A stretch of 64,000 bases of DNA from Leptospira johnsonii (GTDB taxonomy: Bacteria; Spirochaetota; Leptospiria; Leptospirales; Leptospiraceae): assembly GCF_003112675.1 (NCBI RefSeq), contig NZ_BFAY01000012.1, positions 186,001 through 250,000 of the forward strand, in the 5' to 3' direction. The notes under the pieces are model-generated. The model saw nothing but the letters and a program-made list of their open reading frames with translations. It was not told the DNA's origin and searched no databases. Shown piece after piece: positions 1 through 8,358 of this stretch (position 1 is its first letter; each line of letters begins with the position of its first letter). The position numbers and the translations under genes were made by a program.

Positions 1-267
1 CAGAACTTCTTCAAAAAACATTTTTAAAGAACTGATGTTGATCTGGATCGTGGAAGAGGAAACCTTCTTCTTCCTTAAATATTCTATGTACTTTTCGATA
101 TCTTTTGTAACTACTTTTTCCGCGGGTTTGTCCGCGAACAAAAGAAAGTCCAAATTATATCTTAGGTAAGTGTATTCGGTTGCCTTTTTATAATTTCTTT
201 GCCGAATTACCTTTACTAGTTTCTCGAAGGAAGATTTATTCTTCTTCGGGACCTCCGTTTCTATCAT
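1..267 (-). CDS. Tyrosine recombinase/integrase, N-terminal part (runs off left edge)
   Basis: An open frame on the minus strand starts at ATG 267 and is still open at base 1, giving 89 residues. The translation is basic and helical, with a segment around residues 15-88 ([20 protein letters not shown], then [19 protein letters not shown] and [11 protein letters not shown]). This resembles the SAM-like core-binding domain at the N-terminus of phage/XerD-type integrases. The catalytic domain with the R-H-R-Y residues would lie outside the window, so activity cannot be judged. The upstream spacer (268-443) is AT-rich. The family call is from pattern recognition only. Confidence 0.6.
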   Translation of the reverse strand, partial: MIETEVPKKNKSSFEKLVKVIRQRNYKKATEYTYLRYNLDFLLFADKPAEKVVTKDIEKYIEYLRKKKVSSSTIQINISSLKMFFEEVL

Positions 268-443
268 CTCGGACCTCTAGTACTAACTGTATCATTTTTA
301 TATTTTGTGTATCCGGACGTTTTTTTCTTATCCGGTTATAACGAAGATTCTAATTCCATTAGAAAGTCGTAAAGATATTTATGATTTTGAGAATATCTTA
401 TAAATTTGGACGTTTAAGGAAAGGGCAGAACGCCCTTTTTGTA
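268..443. other. AT-rich intergenic spacer between integrase and aroK
   Basis: This is 176 bp without a convincing gene. It holds an 8-bp inverted repeat (AAGATATT 372-379, AATATCTT 392-399) and, next to aroK, the terminator hairpin listed separately. It should also contain the minus-strand promoter of the integrase, but I cannot assign -35/-10 boxes with confidence. Confidence 0.5.
420..438 (-). terminator. Hairpin terminator downstream of aroK
   Basis: AAAGGGC (420-426) pairs with GCCCTTT (432-438) around a five-base loop, a few bases after the aroK stop. On the minus strand the stem is followed by CCTT; on the plus strand it is followed by TTGT. The element may therefore act in both directions. 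Confidence 0.6.
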
Positions 444-983
444 TTAGGCCCAGCCGGATCTGCGTAGGATTTCCTCGCAAACTTCTTCCACACTGCGGTC
501 ATCTAAGGCAATCTGGATATCCGAATGAGCCCTGTACTGAGGTAGCCTGGATTCCAAAATCGTTTTATACGATAGAACGGAACTTAGAGGAGGACGGGTC
601 GGATCGTTCTGGATTTTCTCTACCAAGTATTCGGATTTTCTGGATAGAGAGATCACAAATGCGGTCTCTTTCAGGATCTTGGTCTTTCTTTCGCTTACGA
701 TCTCTTTACCGGAATCGTCTTGGTCGAATAAGATGCCTCCTCCACAATCCAAGATCAGATTTTTAGAACCTGAGATTTGTTTTAGGATCTGGAATTCTAG
801 GTCACGGAAAGGTTTCCAATTTCCAGAATCTGATTTTACGAAATCCGGAATGGAGATGCCGCCTGTCAGGTAGACAGCTATCATGTCTGTAGAGATTACA
901 GGTTTGCCTGTGAGTTTGGAAAGTTTACGGGAGATTTTGGATTTTCCGACACCTCTAGGGCCGATCAGGGCAATGTTTTTCAA
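444..983 (-). CDS. aroK: Shikimate kinase
   Basis: This 179-residue P-loop kinase would phosphorylate shikimate with ATP in the cytosolic pathway to chorismate. Visible motifs are Walker A GPRGVGKS (residues 8-15), the STD segment of the shikimate site (first acidic residue of the usual DxD replaced by Ser), FRDLE, the Walker B/GGG motif DCGGGI, and the lid-region arginine in RPPL. The size is normal for the family. The start is TTG at 983, overlapping the stop of the HDOD gene by 4 bp (TTGA), so the two are translationally coupled. A hairpin follows the stop. Confidence 0.85.
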   Translation of the reverse strand: MKNIALIGPRGVGKSKISRKLSKLTGKPVISTDMIAVYLTGGISIPDFVKSDSGNWKPFRDLEFQILKQISGSKNLILDCGGGILFDQDDSGKEIVSERKTKILKETAFVISLSRKSEYLVEKIQNDPTRPPLSSVLSYKTILESRLPQYRAHSDIQIALDDRSVEEVCEEILRRSGWA

Positions 984-1831
984 ACCGAGATCAACTCTTC
1001 GATATGTTTAACCATTTCAGGTAAAAGAGTGTAGTACATTTGCAGATCTCCCTCTGTCACACCTATGTTCTGTAAGGCTTTAGGGGAGAGTGGAATTTTC
1101 AAACCGCCTATGTCAATTCCCATTCCACCTAGGAGTACGATACAATTGGCGATATGTATGATGGAAACTAGTTCAGGGAACTGTGTGGCCTTTTCAGGTT
1201 CCGAATAATATCTGGCTACCTCTACCAATTCTTGAGGGAAATTCCATTTTTCCAAAAGTTTCGCGCCTGTCTCTTGGTGAGTGTAGCCGAAAAACTTAGC
1301 TTCCAGATCCGTATAAGGTCCTTGGTAGCTCTGTAATTCGGTCCTGAATTGCATAAGCACCGTAGGGAAAAAATCAGCGAGTATAACTTTTCCAATATTA
1401 TGAAGAAGTCCCGCAGTAAATACCACGTCCTTATCCACTTTCAGTTTTTTCTGGACCGCTATCCTTTTAGCGAGTTCTGCTACGATCAAGGAATGCATCC
1501 AGTTAGCTTCTCCATCTACCTGATAACCTTTCAGTTCTTTTTTCAGAATACCTTTGGTTTCGTTCAGAAGAATAATTTCTTTTACCGTTTTGATCCCAAG
1601 AGTCATCAATGATTCTTGGACAGTTTTTACAGGTTTAGCAGGTCGGAAGTACGCAGAGTTGGAAAGTTTGATCACTGCTGCTGTGAGTCCAGGGTCTTTG
1701 GAAATTTCCTTGGCTAGGTCTGCGATCACAACATCCGGTTTGCCCACCATCTCCATTACTTTACTTACTACGGAGGAGATTTTAGGGAGCTGGGCCTCGT
1801 TTTCAAAAAGTTGATCTATCTTTTCTTTCAT
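980..1831 (-). CDS. HDOD-domain protein
   Basis: The 283-residue protein carries an HDOD domain (about residues 10-215), a metal-free relative of HD phosphohydrolases. Recognisable segments are [18 protein letters not shown] near the N-terminus, [17 protein letters not shown], the [13 protein letters not shown] stretch and [21 protein letters not shown] proteins act in bacterial signalling and motility, usually as non-enzymatic adaptors. The gene sits 4 bp downstream of cheD and overlaps aroK. The cheD link supports a chemotaxis or signalling role, but the partner is unknown. Confidence 0.8.
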   Translation of the reverse strand: MKEKIDQLFENEAQLPKISSVVSKVMEMVGKPDVVIADLAKEISKDPGLTAAVIKLSNSAYFRPAKPVKTVQESLMTLGIKTVKEIILLNETKGILKKELKGYQVDGEANWMHSLIVAELAKRIAVQKKLKVDKDVVFTAGLLHNIGKVILADFFPTVLMQFRTELQSYQGPYTDLEAKFFGYTHQETGAKLLEKWNFPQELVEVARYYSEPEKATQFPELVSIIHIANCIVLLGGMGIDIGGLKIPLSPKALQNIGVTEGDLQMYYTLLPEMVKHIEELISV

Positions 1832-1835
1832 TCCG

Positions 1836-2342
1836 CTACCTGACCTTATAAAGGTACTTTTCGAATCCGCCCTTTTTTAAAAGGATCCTGCCATCATCCA
1901 AATAGAGACTAATCGTTCTGCCTTCATGGCCTCCGACATCTTCTACTAGTAACGTTATTTTTTCTTTATCTAAAAATTCTTTTGCGACGTTTACGTTCAG
2001 GTCGCCAATGTTCTGCAGGAAACTAGAGTTCATTCCCTTGAACATAGAAGCTCCTCCGAATAGACGAGCGAAATATTCTCCCTTACTACAGCCTAACTCC
2101 GTCATTCTTTTTACTAATTCCGGAAGAGCAGTCTCAGCGTACTTGTGGGGATTTTTGGAGGAATCTTTTCCGGAAGGGTCTTTGGCCAACATGATATGGG
2201 CCATAGCTCCTACCTTTTTCTCCGGAGAATAAAAAACGACTCCGATACAGGAACCTAATGTGGTGCGGATCACCGAAGGCGACTGGCCTCCTTGGATATC
2301 CGCGATCCCGACGTTAATAATTTTTACGTCCTTATTGAGCAT
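1836..2342 (-). CDS. cheD: Chemoreceptor glutamine deamidase CheD
   Basis: This 168-residue protein matches CheD, which deamidates glutamines on methyl-accepting chemotaxis proteins and binds CheC. The catalytic Cys is C32 in [14 protein letters not shown] and the His is H49 in GAMAHIML. The 17-residue spacing between them matches the family, and the GGASMF and [10 protein letters not shown] segments are also typical. It is the first gene of a minus-strand set with the HDOD protein and aroK. No other chemotaxis gene is present in the window. Confidence 0.9.
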   Translation of the reverse strand: MLNKDVKIINVGIADIQGGQSPSVIRTTLGSCIGVVFYSPEKKVGAMAHIMLAKDPSGKDSSKNPHKYAETALPELVKRMTELGCSKGEYFARLFGGASMFKGMNSSFLQNIGDLNVNVAKEFLDKEKITLLVEDVGGHEGRTISLYLDDGRILLKKGGFEKYLYKVR

Positions 2343-2553
2343 ACTTTCTGTCAGTAATAACCGGGTAGTATTTTAGGATCATCCAAGTTCCTTCAAATCA
2401 TTTTTACAATAAATTTGATCGGGCCAGGATCGAATTATGTGACGATTTAACCTTCTAAAAATCCCGCGGGAATTCCCACTCTTTTTGGAAAAATAGAGTT
2501 TCATCTCCTCCAGCGAAAAGGAAACTGTATGTAAAGAAAGGAAATCGACCCTC

Positions 2554-3750
2554 TTGCAAACAATCGCCTCCTCAGAACCGATCCGCACCTTGGAATTAAA
2601 CGGTTCCCAGATCACTATTCTGGGAACGGCTCATATCAGCCAAAAAAGTATAGATGAAGTTTCCAGGATCATCCAAGAAGAAAAACCGGACACGGTCTGT
2701 GTGGAACTTTGTGCTTCCAGAATAAGATCCGTTCAGGATCCGGATCATTGGAAAAAATTGGATATTTTCAAAGTATTCAAGGAAAGAAAGATGTGGCTTC
2801 TTCTTTCTAGCCTGATCCTTTCTTCTTTCCAGAAAAAACTAGGCTACGGAAACATTCGTCCCGGAGACGAAATGAGAAAAGCGATCGACGAAGGAAATAA
2901 GATCCATGCTAAGATCGTACCTGTAGACAGAGAGATTTCCATCACGCTCAAAAGAGCCTGGTGGAACGTGGGATTCTGGAGTAGAATGATGTTATTCTCC
3001 ACCTTAGTGAGCTCTCTTATCGTTAAAGAAGAGATCTCTCCGGAAAAAATAGAAGAGATGAAATCCGACGACGTTCTCAAGGACCTATTCTCTCAACTTC
3101 CTTCCAGATACCAGTCAGTCAAAAATGTAATTATAGACGAAAGAGACGCATACCTGGCGCAAAGGATCAGACAACAAGCCGCAGTAGGTAAGAAAATTTT
3201 TGCAGTGGTTGGTGCGGGCCATTTAGAAGGTATCGTAAAACATATCGTAGAAGATAAGGATATCGATCATTTGGATATCCAACCGACAAAAGGTTTCTGG
3301 GATAGAATTCGTCCTTTATTATTCCCTGCAATTATCATCTCTGCATTCACCGCACTCTATTGGTTCGGAGGAAAAGAAGAAGGCCAGGAATTTTTAGTAA
3401 GATGGATCCTAGTCAAGGGAACACTTGCCGCAATCGGCGCTATCATCGCACTTGCACATCCGGTCTCCATTCTTCTTGCATTTATCGCAGCTCCTATTGG
3501 GAACTTCAATCCAATCATCAAGCCGGGCTGGGTAGCGGCATTGTCCGAATCCTGGTTTAGAAAACCATTGGTAGAAGATTTCGAAAAATTGGGAGAAGAC
3601 ACTGAAACTTTCAGCGGATATTGGAAGAATAAGGTAACTCGTATCTTCTTAGTGTTTATGCTTCCTCAGATCGGAAGTAGCATCGGGACTTTTATAGTGT
3701 CTAAACAGATTTTTGATAAAATACTAAAATTTGTGGGCGCTTTTTTCTAG
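2554..3750 (+). CDS. TraB/PrgY-family membrane protein
   Basis: The 398-residue protein has an N-terminal TraB domain with the ILGTAHISQKS motif (about residues 22-32) and KPDTVCVELCASR, and a second conserved block VVGAGHLEGIV. The last ~150 residues hold several membrane helices (IRPLLFPAIIISAFTALYWF, an Ala/Ile-rich stretch, and a final one near residue 375). TraB homologues include enterococcal pheromone-shutdown proteins, and a gluzincin-like protease or erythromycin-esterase-like fold has been proposed. The substrate is unknown. The start is TTG at 2554, preceded by a purine-rich AAAGAAAGGAAA. It begins a plus-strand series. Confidence 0.8.
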   Translation: MQTIASSEPIRTLELNGSQITILGTAHISQKSIDEVSRIIQEEKPDTVCVELCASRIRSVQDPDHWKKLDIFKVFKERKMWLLLSSLILSSFQKKLGYGNIRPGDEMRKAIDEGNKIHAKIVPVDREISITLKRAWWNVGFWSRMMLFSTLVSSLIVKEEISPEKIEEMKSDDVLKDLFSQLPSRYQSVKNVIIDERDAYLAQRIRQQAAVGKKIFAVVGAGHLEGIVKHIVEDKDIDHLDIQPTKGFWDRIRPLLFPAIIISAFTALYWFGGKEEGQEFLVRWILVKGTLAAIGAIIALAHPVSILLAFIAAPIGNFNPIIKPGWVAALSESWFRKPLVEDFEKLGEDTETFSGYWKNKVTRIFLVFMLPQIGSSIGTFIVSKQIFDKILKFVGAFF

Positions 3751-3773
3751 ATCTTTCGGACGATTTGTAGCCC

Positions 3774-5915
3774 ATGCGAAAGGAAATCAGGAATCGATCT
3801 TTAGTCCTATCTAGTTTTCTTTTGATGATCTTCTTCTCTTTTCCAGTATGGGGAGAAGGTCAGGTCTACGAAAAAAAAGACCGCTTCTTCTTGGAAGAGA
3901 AGATGGACGGCACTTCTCTTCTTCCTTATCTTTCAGTTTATCAGGACGCGACCGGTAAAAAATCTTTTAAAGAAGTATTAAAAATTTTCGACCAGGGAGG
4001 ATCTGAAAAGATCACCCAAAACAGTTTAGGATATTCTAAATCGGCGATTTGGGTACGTCTTAGGACAGAAAACCAAACTGACAAAGTTGTAGATTGGATC
4101 TTAGAGATAGATTATGCTCTTTTGGATTTTGTAGATCTTTATTCAGGAAGAAGTTCGGATTCCGCGATCAATCATTCCGGAGATCTAAGGGAATTCGGCA
4201 CTCGTCCGATCGAACATAGGAATTTTGCTTATCCTTTTTCAGAACAGCCAGGTTCTAAAGGAGAGATCTATTTCAGGATTGCGAGTTCCAGTTCTATTCT
4301 ATTACCTTTTCTGGCGTTTTCCAAAAACGAATTTATAGAGCATACATTCACCGAGCAACTTGCACTTGGATTGTATTACGGCTCCATGCTGATCATGGTG
4401 GTGTACAATCTATTTCTATTATTTTCCACCAAGGACAAAAGTTATCTATATTATGTTATTTATATATTAACTTATATACTATTCCAGTTCACATTAAACG
4501 GACTTTCTTTCCAATATTTGTGGAGAAGTTCCGTTCTATGGGCAAATTATAGTCTACCGTTCTCAATTTTTACCGTACTTTTGGCGGCCTGCGCGTTCAG
4601 CAGATCTTTTTTGAATGCTCCCGAATATACTCCTAAAACTTCCAAATTGTACTATCTACTTTTTGCTCTTAGTTTTGGAGGAATGGTTTCCACATTATTC
4701 GTATGGGAATATAGAACCGCTATCATGAGTAGCTTGGTCTTGATGTTCTTTACATTAGGATTTTTGATCTCTAACGGGGTGCAATGTTTGTTAGCAGGAA
4801 GAAGAGAGGCAAAATATTTTCTATTCGCTTGGTCTTCTTTCTTATTCTTTAGTTTTCTATTCGGGTTAAAATCTTTTGGCATACTTCCAAATAACTTTTT
4901 CACTCTTTGGGGGATACAAGTAGGTTCCGTGATGGAAGTAAGCCTTCTATCCTTGGGACTGGCGGATAGGATCAAGGGATTATCGGACCAACTTAAACAA
5001 AGAGTGGAAGAATTAGGAAAGATCCGGAGCGATGCGGAAGAATCCGAAGCAAAATACAGAAGTTTGTTCGAAGTGGAAGAGGACTTTTTATTCTCCTTAG
5101 ACCAAAACTGGAATATTCTAGCAGCAAACAGATCCGTGTCCAAACATATAGGTTTCAAACCTGGGGAAGTGATCGGCAAAAACTTTATGGAGCTGATCTA
5201 CAAGGCGGGAGAATTGCAAGACGCCTATAAGAAATTATACGTATTAGAAAAACTGGAAGAACTCGCTTCAGAAGGAAAGCCAGTCCGATTCTTGGGGGAA
5301 TTCCTACAAAAATATTTGAGAGAACCTAAGGAATTACAGGTGCAATTCCAGATCTTGGAATACGAGGGCCAAAGAGAAATTTTAGGAAGGGCTTACGAAC
5401 CTGACCAGGACTTAATGTCTAGATACGTAGACGATGAGAAGACAGTTTACTCCGCAAATAATTATCTACAAAATGCGGAACTCTTAAGCCAAAGAATGAC
5501 TGCGAACTTGTACAGATTCGTGGATCCGAGCACGATCACTGCGATGAGAAATTGCCTCAGAGAAATGATTATCAATGCGATCGAGCATGGGAATTTGAAT
5601 ATTAGTTTTGAGGAAAAAACCAGGGCAATGTCAGACGGGAATTATTTCAGATTCGTCCAGGAAAGACAGAAGGACCCTTACTATAAATCCAAAAAAGTAA
5701 AAGTTGAATATTCACTTTCCAGAGATAGAATAGGGGTCAGGATCACCGATGAAGGAAAGGGTTTTAACCATGCTAGGCTCCAAAAAAGCAGTATGGAAAA
5801 ACTGAATTCGGAAGGGATCGCTCATGGACGAGGGCTTACACTTACTTTGGCAACATTCGATCTGGTGAAATTTAATAGCACCGGAAATCAAGTCACATTA
5901 GTTAAATATTTTTAA
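3774..5915 (+). CDS. 7TM-DISM sensor with PAS and RsbW-like ATPase domain
   Basis: The 713-residue protein starts with a signal peptide (about 1-28). A periplasmic 7TMR-DISMED2-type sensory domain follows (to ~180), then seven membrane helices (~200-405), a short coiled segment, a PAS domain (~435-560) and a C-terminal GHKL ATPase. The ATPase shows an N-box REMIINAIEHGN, a G1 box DEGKGF and a G2 box GRGL. There is no DHp/HisKA domain with a phosphoacceptor His before the ATPase, which looks closer to the anti-sigma kinase RsbW/SpoIIAB type. It probably senses an extracellular ligand and controls a partner-switch protein, but no partner is adjacent. Confidence 0.8.
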   Translation: MRKEIRNRSLVLSSFLLMIFFSFPVWGEGQVYEKKDRFFLEEKMDGTSLLPYLSVYQDATGKKSFKEVLKIFDQGGSEKITQNSLGYSKSAIWVRLRTENQTDKVVDWILEIDYALLDFVDLYSGRSSDSAINHSGDLREFGTRPIEHRNFAYPFSEQPGSKGEIYFRIASSSSILLPFLAFSKNEFIEHTFTEQLALGLYYGSMLIMVVYNLFLLFSTKDKSYLYYVIYILTYILFQFTLNGLSFQYLWRSSVLWANYSLPFSIFTVLLAACAFSRSFLNAPEYTPKTSKLYYLLFALSFGGMVSTLFVWEYRTAIMSSLVLMFFTLGFLISNGVQCLLAGRREAKYFLFAWSSFLFFSFLFGLKSFGILPNNFFTLWGIQVGSVMEVSLLSLGLADRIKGLSDQLKQRVEELGKIRSDAEESEAKYRSLFEVEEDFLFSLDQNWNILAANRSVSKHIGFKPGEVIGKNFMELIYKAGELQDAYKKLYVLEKLEELASEGKPVRFLGEFLQKYLREPKELQVQFQILEYEGQREILGRAYEPDQDLMSRYVDDEKTVYSANNYLQNAELLSQRMTANLYRFVDPSTITAMRNCLREMIINAIEHGNLNISFEEKTRAMSDGNYFRFVQERQKDPYYKSKKVKVEYSLSRDRIGVRITDEGKGFNHARLQKSSMEKLNSEGIAHGRGLTLTLATFDLVKFNSTGNQVTLVKYF

Positions 5916-5928
5916 TATAGGCGGGAAA

Positions 5929-6474
5929 ATGAATATTCGAATCTTCCTATTGGTATCTATACTCTTACTAGGTTCCTGTGCTTCGTCCGGCGAGGCCAAA
6001 AAGAAAGCAAAGGATCCGAAGTCAGGAGTGGCAAGTATCGCCTCCGAACTCAGATATCAATTTTTAGCTTCTTTGAAAGCGCAAGGAGGCAAACTCCCCG
6101 CAAGACTCGCTATTTTAAATGTAGTAAACGAAGATGGAACCAATTCCCAACTAGGAAGACTTGTTACAGATAGGCTCGGAAAAGAATTATTCGATCCTAA
6201 AACTTTTCAATTATTGGAAAGAGATAGATTGAATCGTGTCATTGGAGAGCAGGATTTCCAAGCAAGCGGACTTGTGCTGAACGATCAGATTGTATCCATT
6301 GGAAAACTTTCAGGAGCAGAATACCTAGCCCTAGGGCAGCTTGTATTCCAAGATCAGGAATTTTTACTGAATATCCGGATCGTTTCGCTTGGCGGAGTGA
6401 TCTGCGCTACAGCGGATATAGTTTTTGATTCGGATAACGAGACTTATTCCAAATATAAGGAATCCGTTAAATAA
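5929..6474 (+). CDS. FlgO-like lipoprotein
   Basis: The 181-residue protein has a signal peptide ending in lipobox LLGSC (C17), so it is a predicted lipoprotein. The mature part resembles FlgO/CsgG-type domains: ARLAILNV, then TDRLGKELFDPKTFQLLERDR, then GAEYLALGQL. In other bacteria FlgO is an outer-membrane flagellar-associated lipoprotein. In a spirochaete with periplasmic flagella the role may differ. It follows the 7TM sensor by 13 bp and is probably cotranscribed with it. Confidence 0.65.
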   Translation: MNIRIFLLVSILLLGSCASSGEAKKKAKDPKSGVASIASELRYQFLASLKAQGGKLPARLAILNVVNEDGTNSQLGRLVTDRLGKELFDPKTFQLLERDRLNRVIGEQDFQASGLVLNDQIVSIGKLSGAEYLALGQLVFQDQEFLLNIRIVSLGGVICATADIVFDSDNETYSKYKESVK

Positions 6475-6478
6475 GTTT

Positions 6479-6886
6479 ATGAAAGCTACCTTTCGTTTCC
6501 TGGTATTAGGCATTTTTCTTTTTTCCGTAACGAATTTGTATTCGGAGGTACCTAAACATTCCGAAATGGACAAGACACTTCTTGCTGTTTGGAATAAAAC
6601 TTTCCCAGTACCCTATACAAAGATCCTAAAGCGAGATCTTGCCGAAAAAGGGGTTTTGTATTATAGAAAAAGCTCCAAAAAATCTGTATATATATATTCT
6701 TATTCTGTGTTCCTTCCTCTATATGCGGAACAGAACGAGAAACCTGTGAAAAAAGACGATAGCGGAAGAGACGTGAAATTAAAACTGATCTACGATCCTT
6801 CTTCCAAAGAAGAAAAATATACGATCGAATTGGGTGAGTTTGACGAAATATACGATGCGAAAGGAATTATAAGATGGATTCGATGA
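6479..6886 (+). CDS. Small secreted protein of unknown function
   Basis: I place the start at ATG 6479, which gives 135 residues beginning with a clear signal peptide (MKATFRFLVLGIFLF, cleavage near residue 22). An upstream in-frame ATG at 6425 would add 18 residues inside the preceding gene and bury the signal peptide. The mature protein is Lys- and Tyr-rich with no motif I recognise. It overlaps the start of the UDP-glucose pyrophosphorylase gene by 13 bp. Confidence 0.65.
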   Translation: MKATFRFLVLGIFLFSVTNLYSEVPKHSEMDKTLLAVWNKTFPVPYTKILKRDLAEKGVLYYRKSSKKSVYIYSYSVFLPLYAEQNEKPVKKDDSGRDVKLKLIYDPSSKEEKYTIELGEFDEIYDAKGIIRWIR

Positions 6887-8304
6887 TTGCAGGATCTGAA
6901 AAATTAGTTAGTGAAAAAATGTTAGCAGAAGGACTCTCCCAAGAGTTCGTCTCCGATTTTATTTCCAAGATCCAAGAAGTCCGAAATGGAGAAACCGGGA
7001 TCGTAAAATGGGAAGAAGTAGGGGATCTGAACCCAAACCAGGATGAGATTTCCTTAGAAAAAATCGAATCAGAATATCCGGGAGATCCTAAATTCTTAAA
7101 AGAATTAGTGGTCATCAAATTGAATGGTGGTCTCGGGACTAGCATGGGGCTTTCCGGACCAAAATCCTTGATAGAGATCAAGGATGGAATGAGCTTCTTA
7201 GAAGTTGTCTGCAGACAGATAGAATACATCCGACAAAAATACAATCTCGAAGTTCCTTTGATCTTGATGGATAGTTTCAGCACCCAGAAAGAAAGCCAAG
7301 AAGAACTTAAAAAGATCAAATTCTCCCAAAACTATCCTACAAGTTTCTTACAACATAAGGTGCCAAGACTTGTTCTTCCGGAACTAAAGCCTCTGGAAAT
7401 TTCCAAGGATAATTCGGAAGAGTGGTGTCCTCCAGGTCACGGAGACATTTGGTTCACACTTCTGGAAACTGGACTATTAGATCGACTTCTGAAAAACGGT
7501 TATAAAGTAGCATTCGTTTCTAACGGAGACAATTTAGGTGCGACTGTTCATCCTGGAATATTAGAATATATTCTGAAAGAAAACTTGGACTTCTGCATGG
7601 AGATGACTCCTAAGACGCTCGCTGACAAAAAAGGTGGAGCGATTTTCAGAAGAATCGTCGGCGGTGAAAAGAAGAACTTGCAATTATTGGAAACCGCTCA
7701 AGTGCCTTCTGATCATATGCACGAGTTCGAGGGCTTGGGCAAATTTAGAACATTCTCCACTAATAATTTATGGATACGATTGGATGTATTAAAAGAAAAA
7801 TTACTCGCTGGCCATTTCAAACTATCGTTGATCGTGAATCCTAAAAAAGTAGAAGGGAAAGAGGTCCTACAGTTAGAGACTGCAATGGGATCTGCCATCC
7901 AAAACTTCTCCAATACAAAAGGTCTCATCATTCCAAGGGATCGTTTTGCTCCCGTAAAAAAATGTGAGGACTATCTAGTCAGACGTTCCGACGCGTATTC
8001 TCTAAATCCGGATTTCTCAGTGACTATGTCGGAAGAAAGAAAGAAGGCTGGTCTTGGAGAGTTAGTGATCTCCTTAGATGAAACTTATTATAAGAAAGTA
8101 AGAGATTTTACCGATCGAATACAAGCTATTCCTTCTTTAGTGCGCTGCACCTCCTTGAAAGTGGAAGGAGATATTTTGTTTGATAAGAAAGTAATTCTAG
8201 AAGGAGATGTTACTTTAGTAAACCCCGGACCAGGACAAAGAAAATTGTCCGAATTAGGTGTGGACCGAATCTCGAACGATAGTTTACGTTTCCGCTTTAC
8301 ATAA
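6874..8304 (+). CDS. UTP-glucose-1-phosphate uridylyltransferase (eukaryote-like UDPGP family)
   Basis: The 476-residue enzyme would make UDP-glucose from UTP and glucose-1-phosphate in the cytosol. The nucleotide-binding loop KLNGGLGTSMGLSGPKS (about residues 82-98) is typical of the UDPGP family of eukaryotes and differs from the bacterial GalU type. FVSNGDNLGATVHPGIL and EMTPKTLADKKGGA are further family segments. UDP-N-acetylhexosamine pyrophosphorylase is the main alternative, but the NGGLGTSMG loop favours the glucose enzyme. The start is ATG 6874; ATG 6883 is also possible. UDP-glucose could feed the glycan genes at 38-48 kb. Confidence 0.87.
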   Translation: MDSMIAGSEKLVSEKMLAEGLSQEFVSDFISKIQEVRNGETGIVKWEEVGDLNPNQDEISLEKIESEYPGDPKFLKELVVIKLNGGLGTSMGLSGPKSLIEIKDGMSFLEVVCRQIEYIRQKYNLEVPLILMDSFSTQKESQEELKKIKFSQNYPTSFLQHKVPRLVLPELKPLEISKDNSEEWCPPGHGDIWFTLLETGLLDRLLKNGYKVAFVSNGDNLGATVHPGILEYILKENLDFCMEMTPKTLADKKGGAIFRRIVGGEKKNLQLLETAQVPSDHMHEFEGLGKFRTFSTNNLWIRLDVLKEKLLAGHFKLSLIVNPKKVEGKEVLQLETAMGSAIQNFSNTKGLIIPRDRFAPVKKCEDYLVRRSDAYSLNPDFSVTMSEERKKAGLGELVISLDETYYKKVRDFTDRIQAIPSLVRCTSLKVEGDILFDKKVILEGDVTLVNPGPGQRKLSELGVDRISNDSLRFRFT

Positions 8305-8358
8305 AACAACAGTCGTTTAAAATCCAGTCCACGGGCTTGCGAGTAGTAAGCTCACCCT

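Noticed and set aside
4652..5179. 175-codon minus-strand frame inside the 7TM sensor gene
   Set aside because: It is antisense to a well-supported gene; its composition is that of a reversed helix-rich protein.
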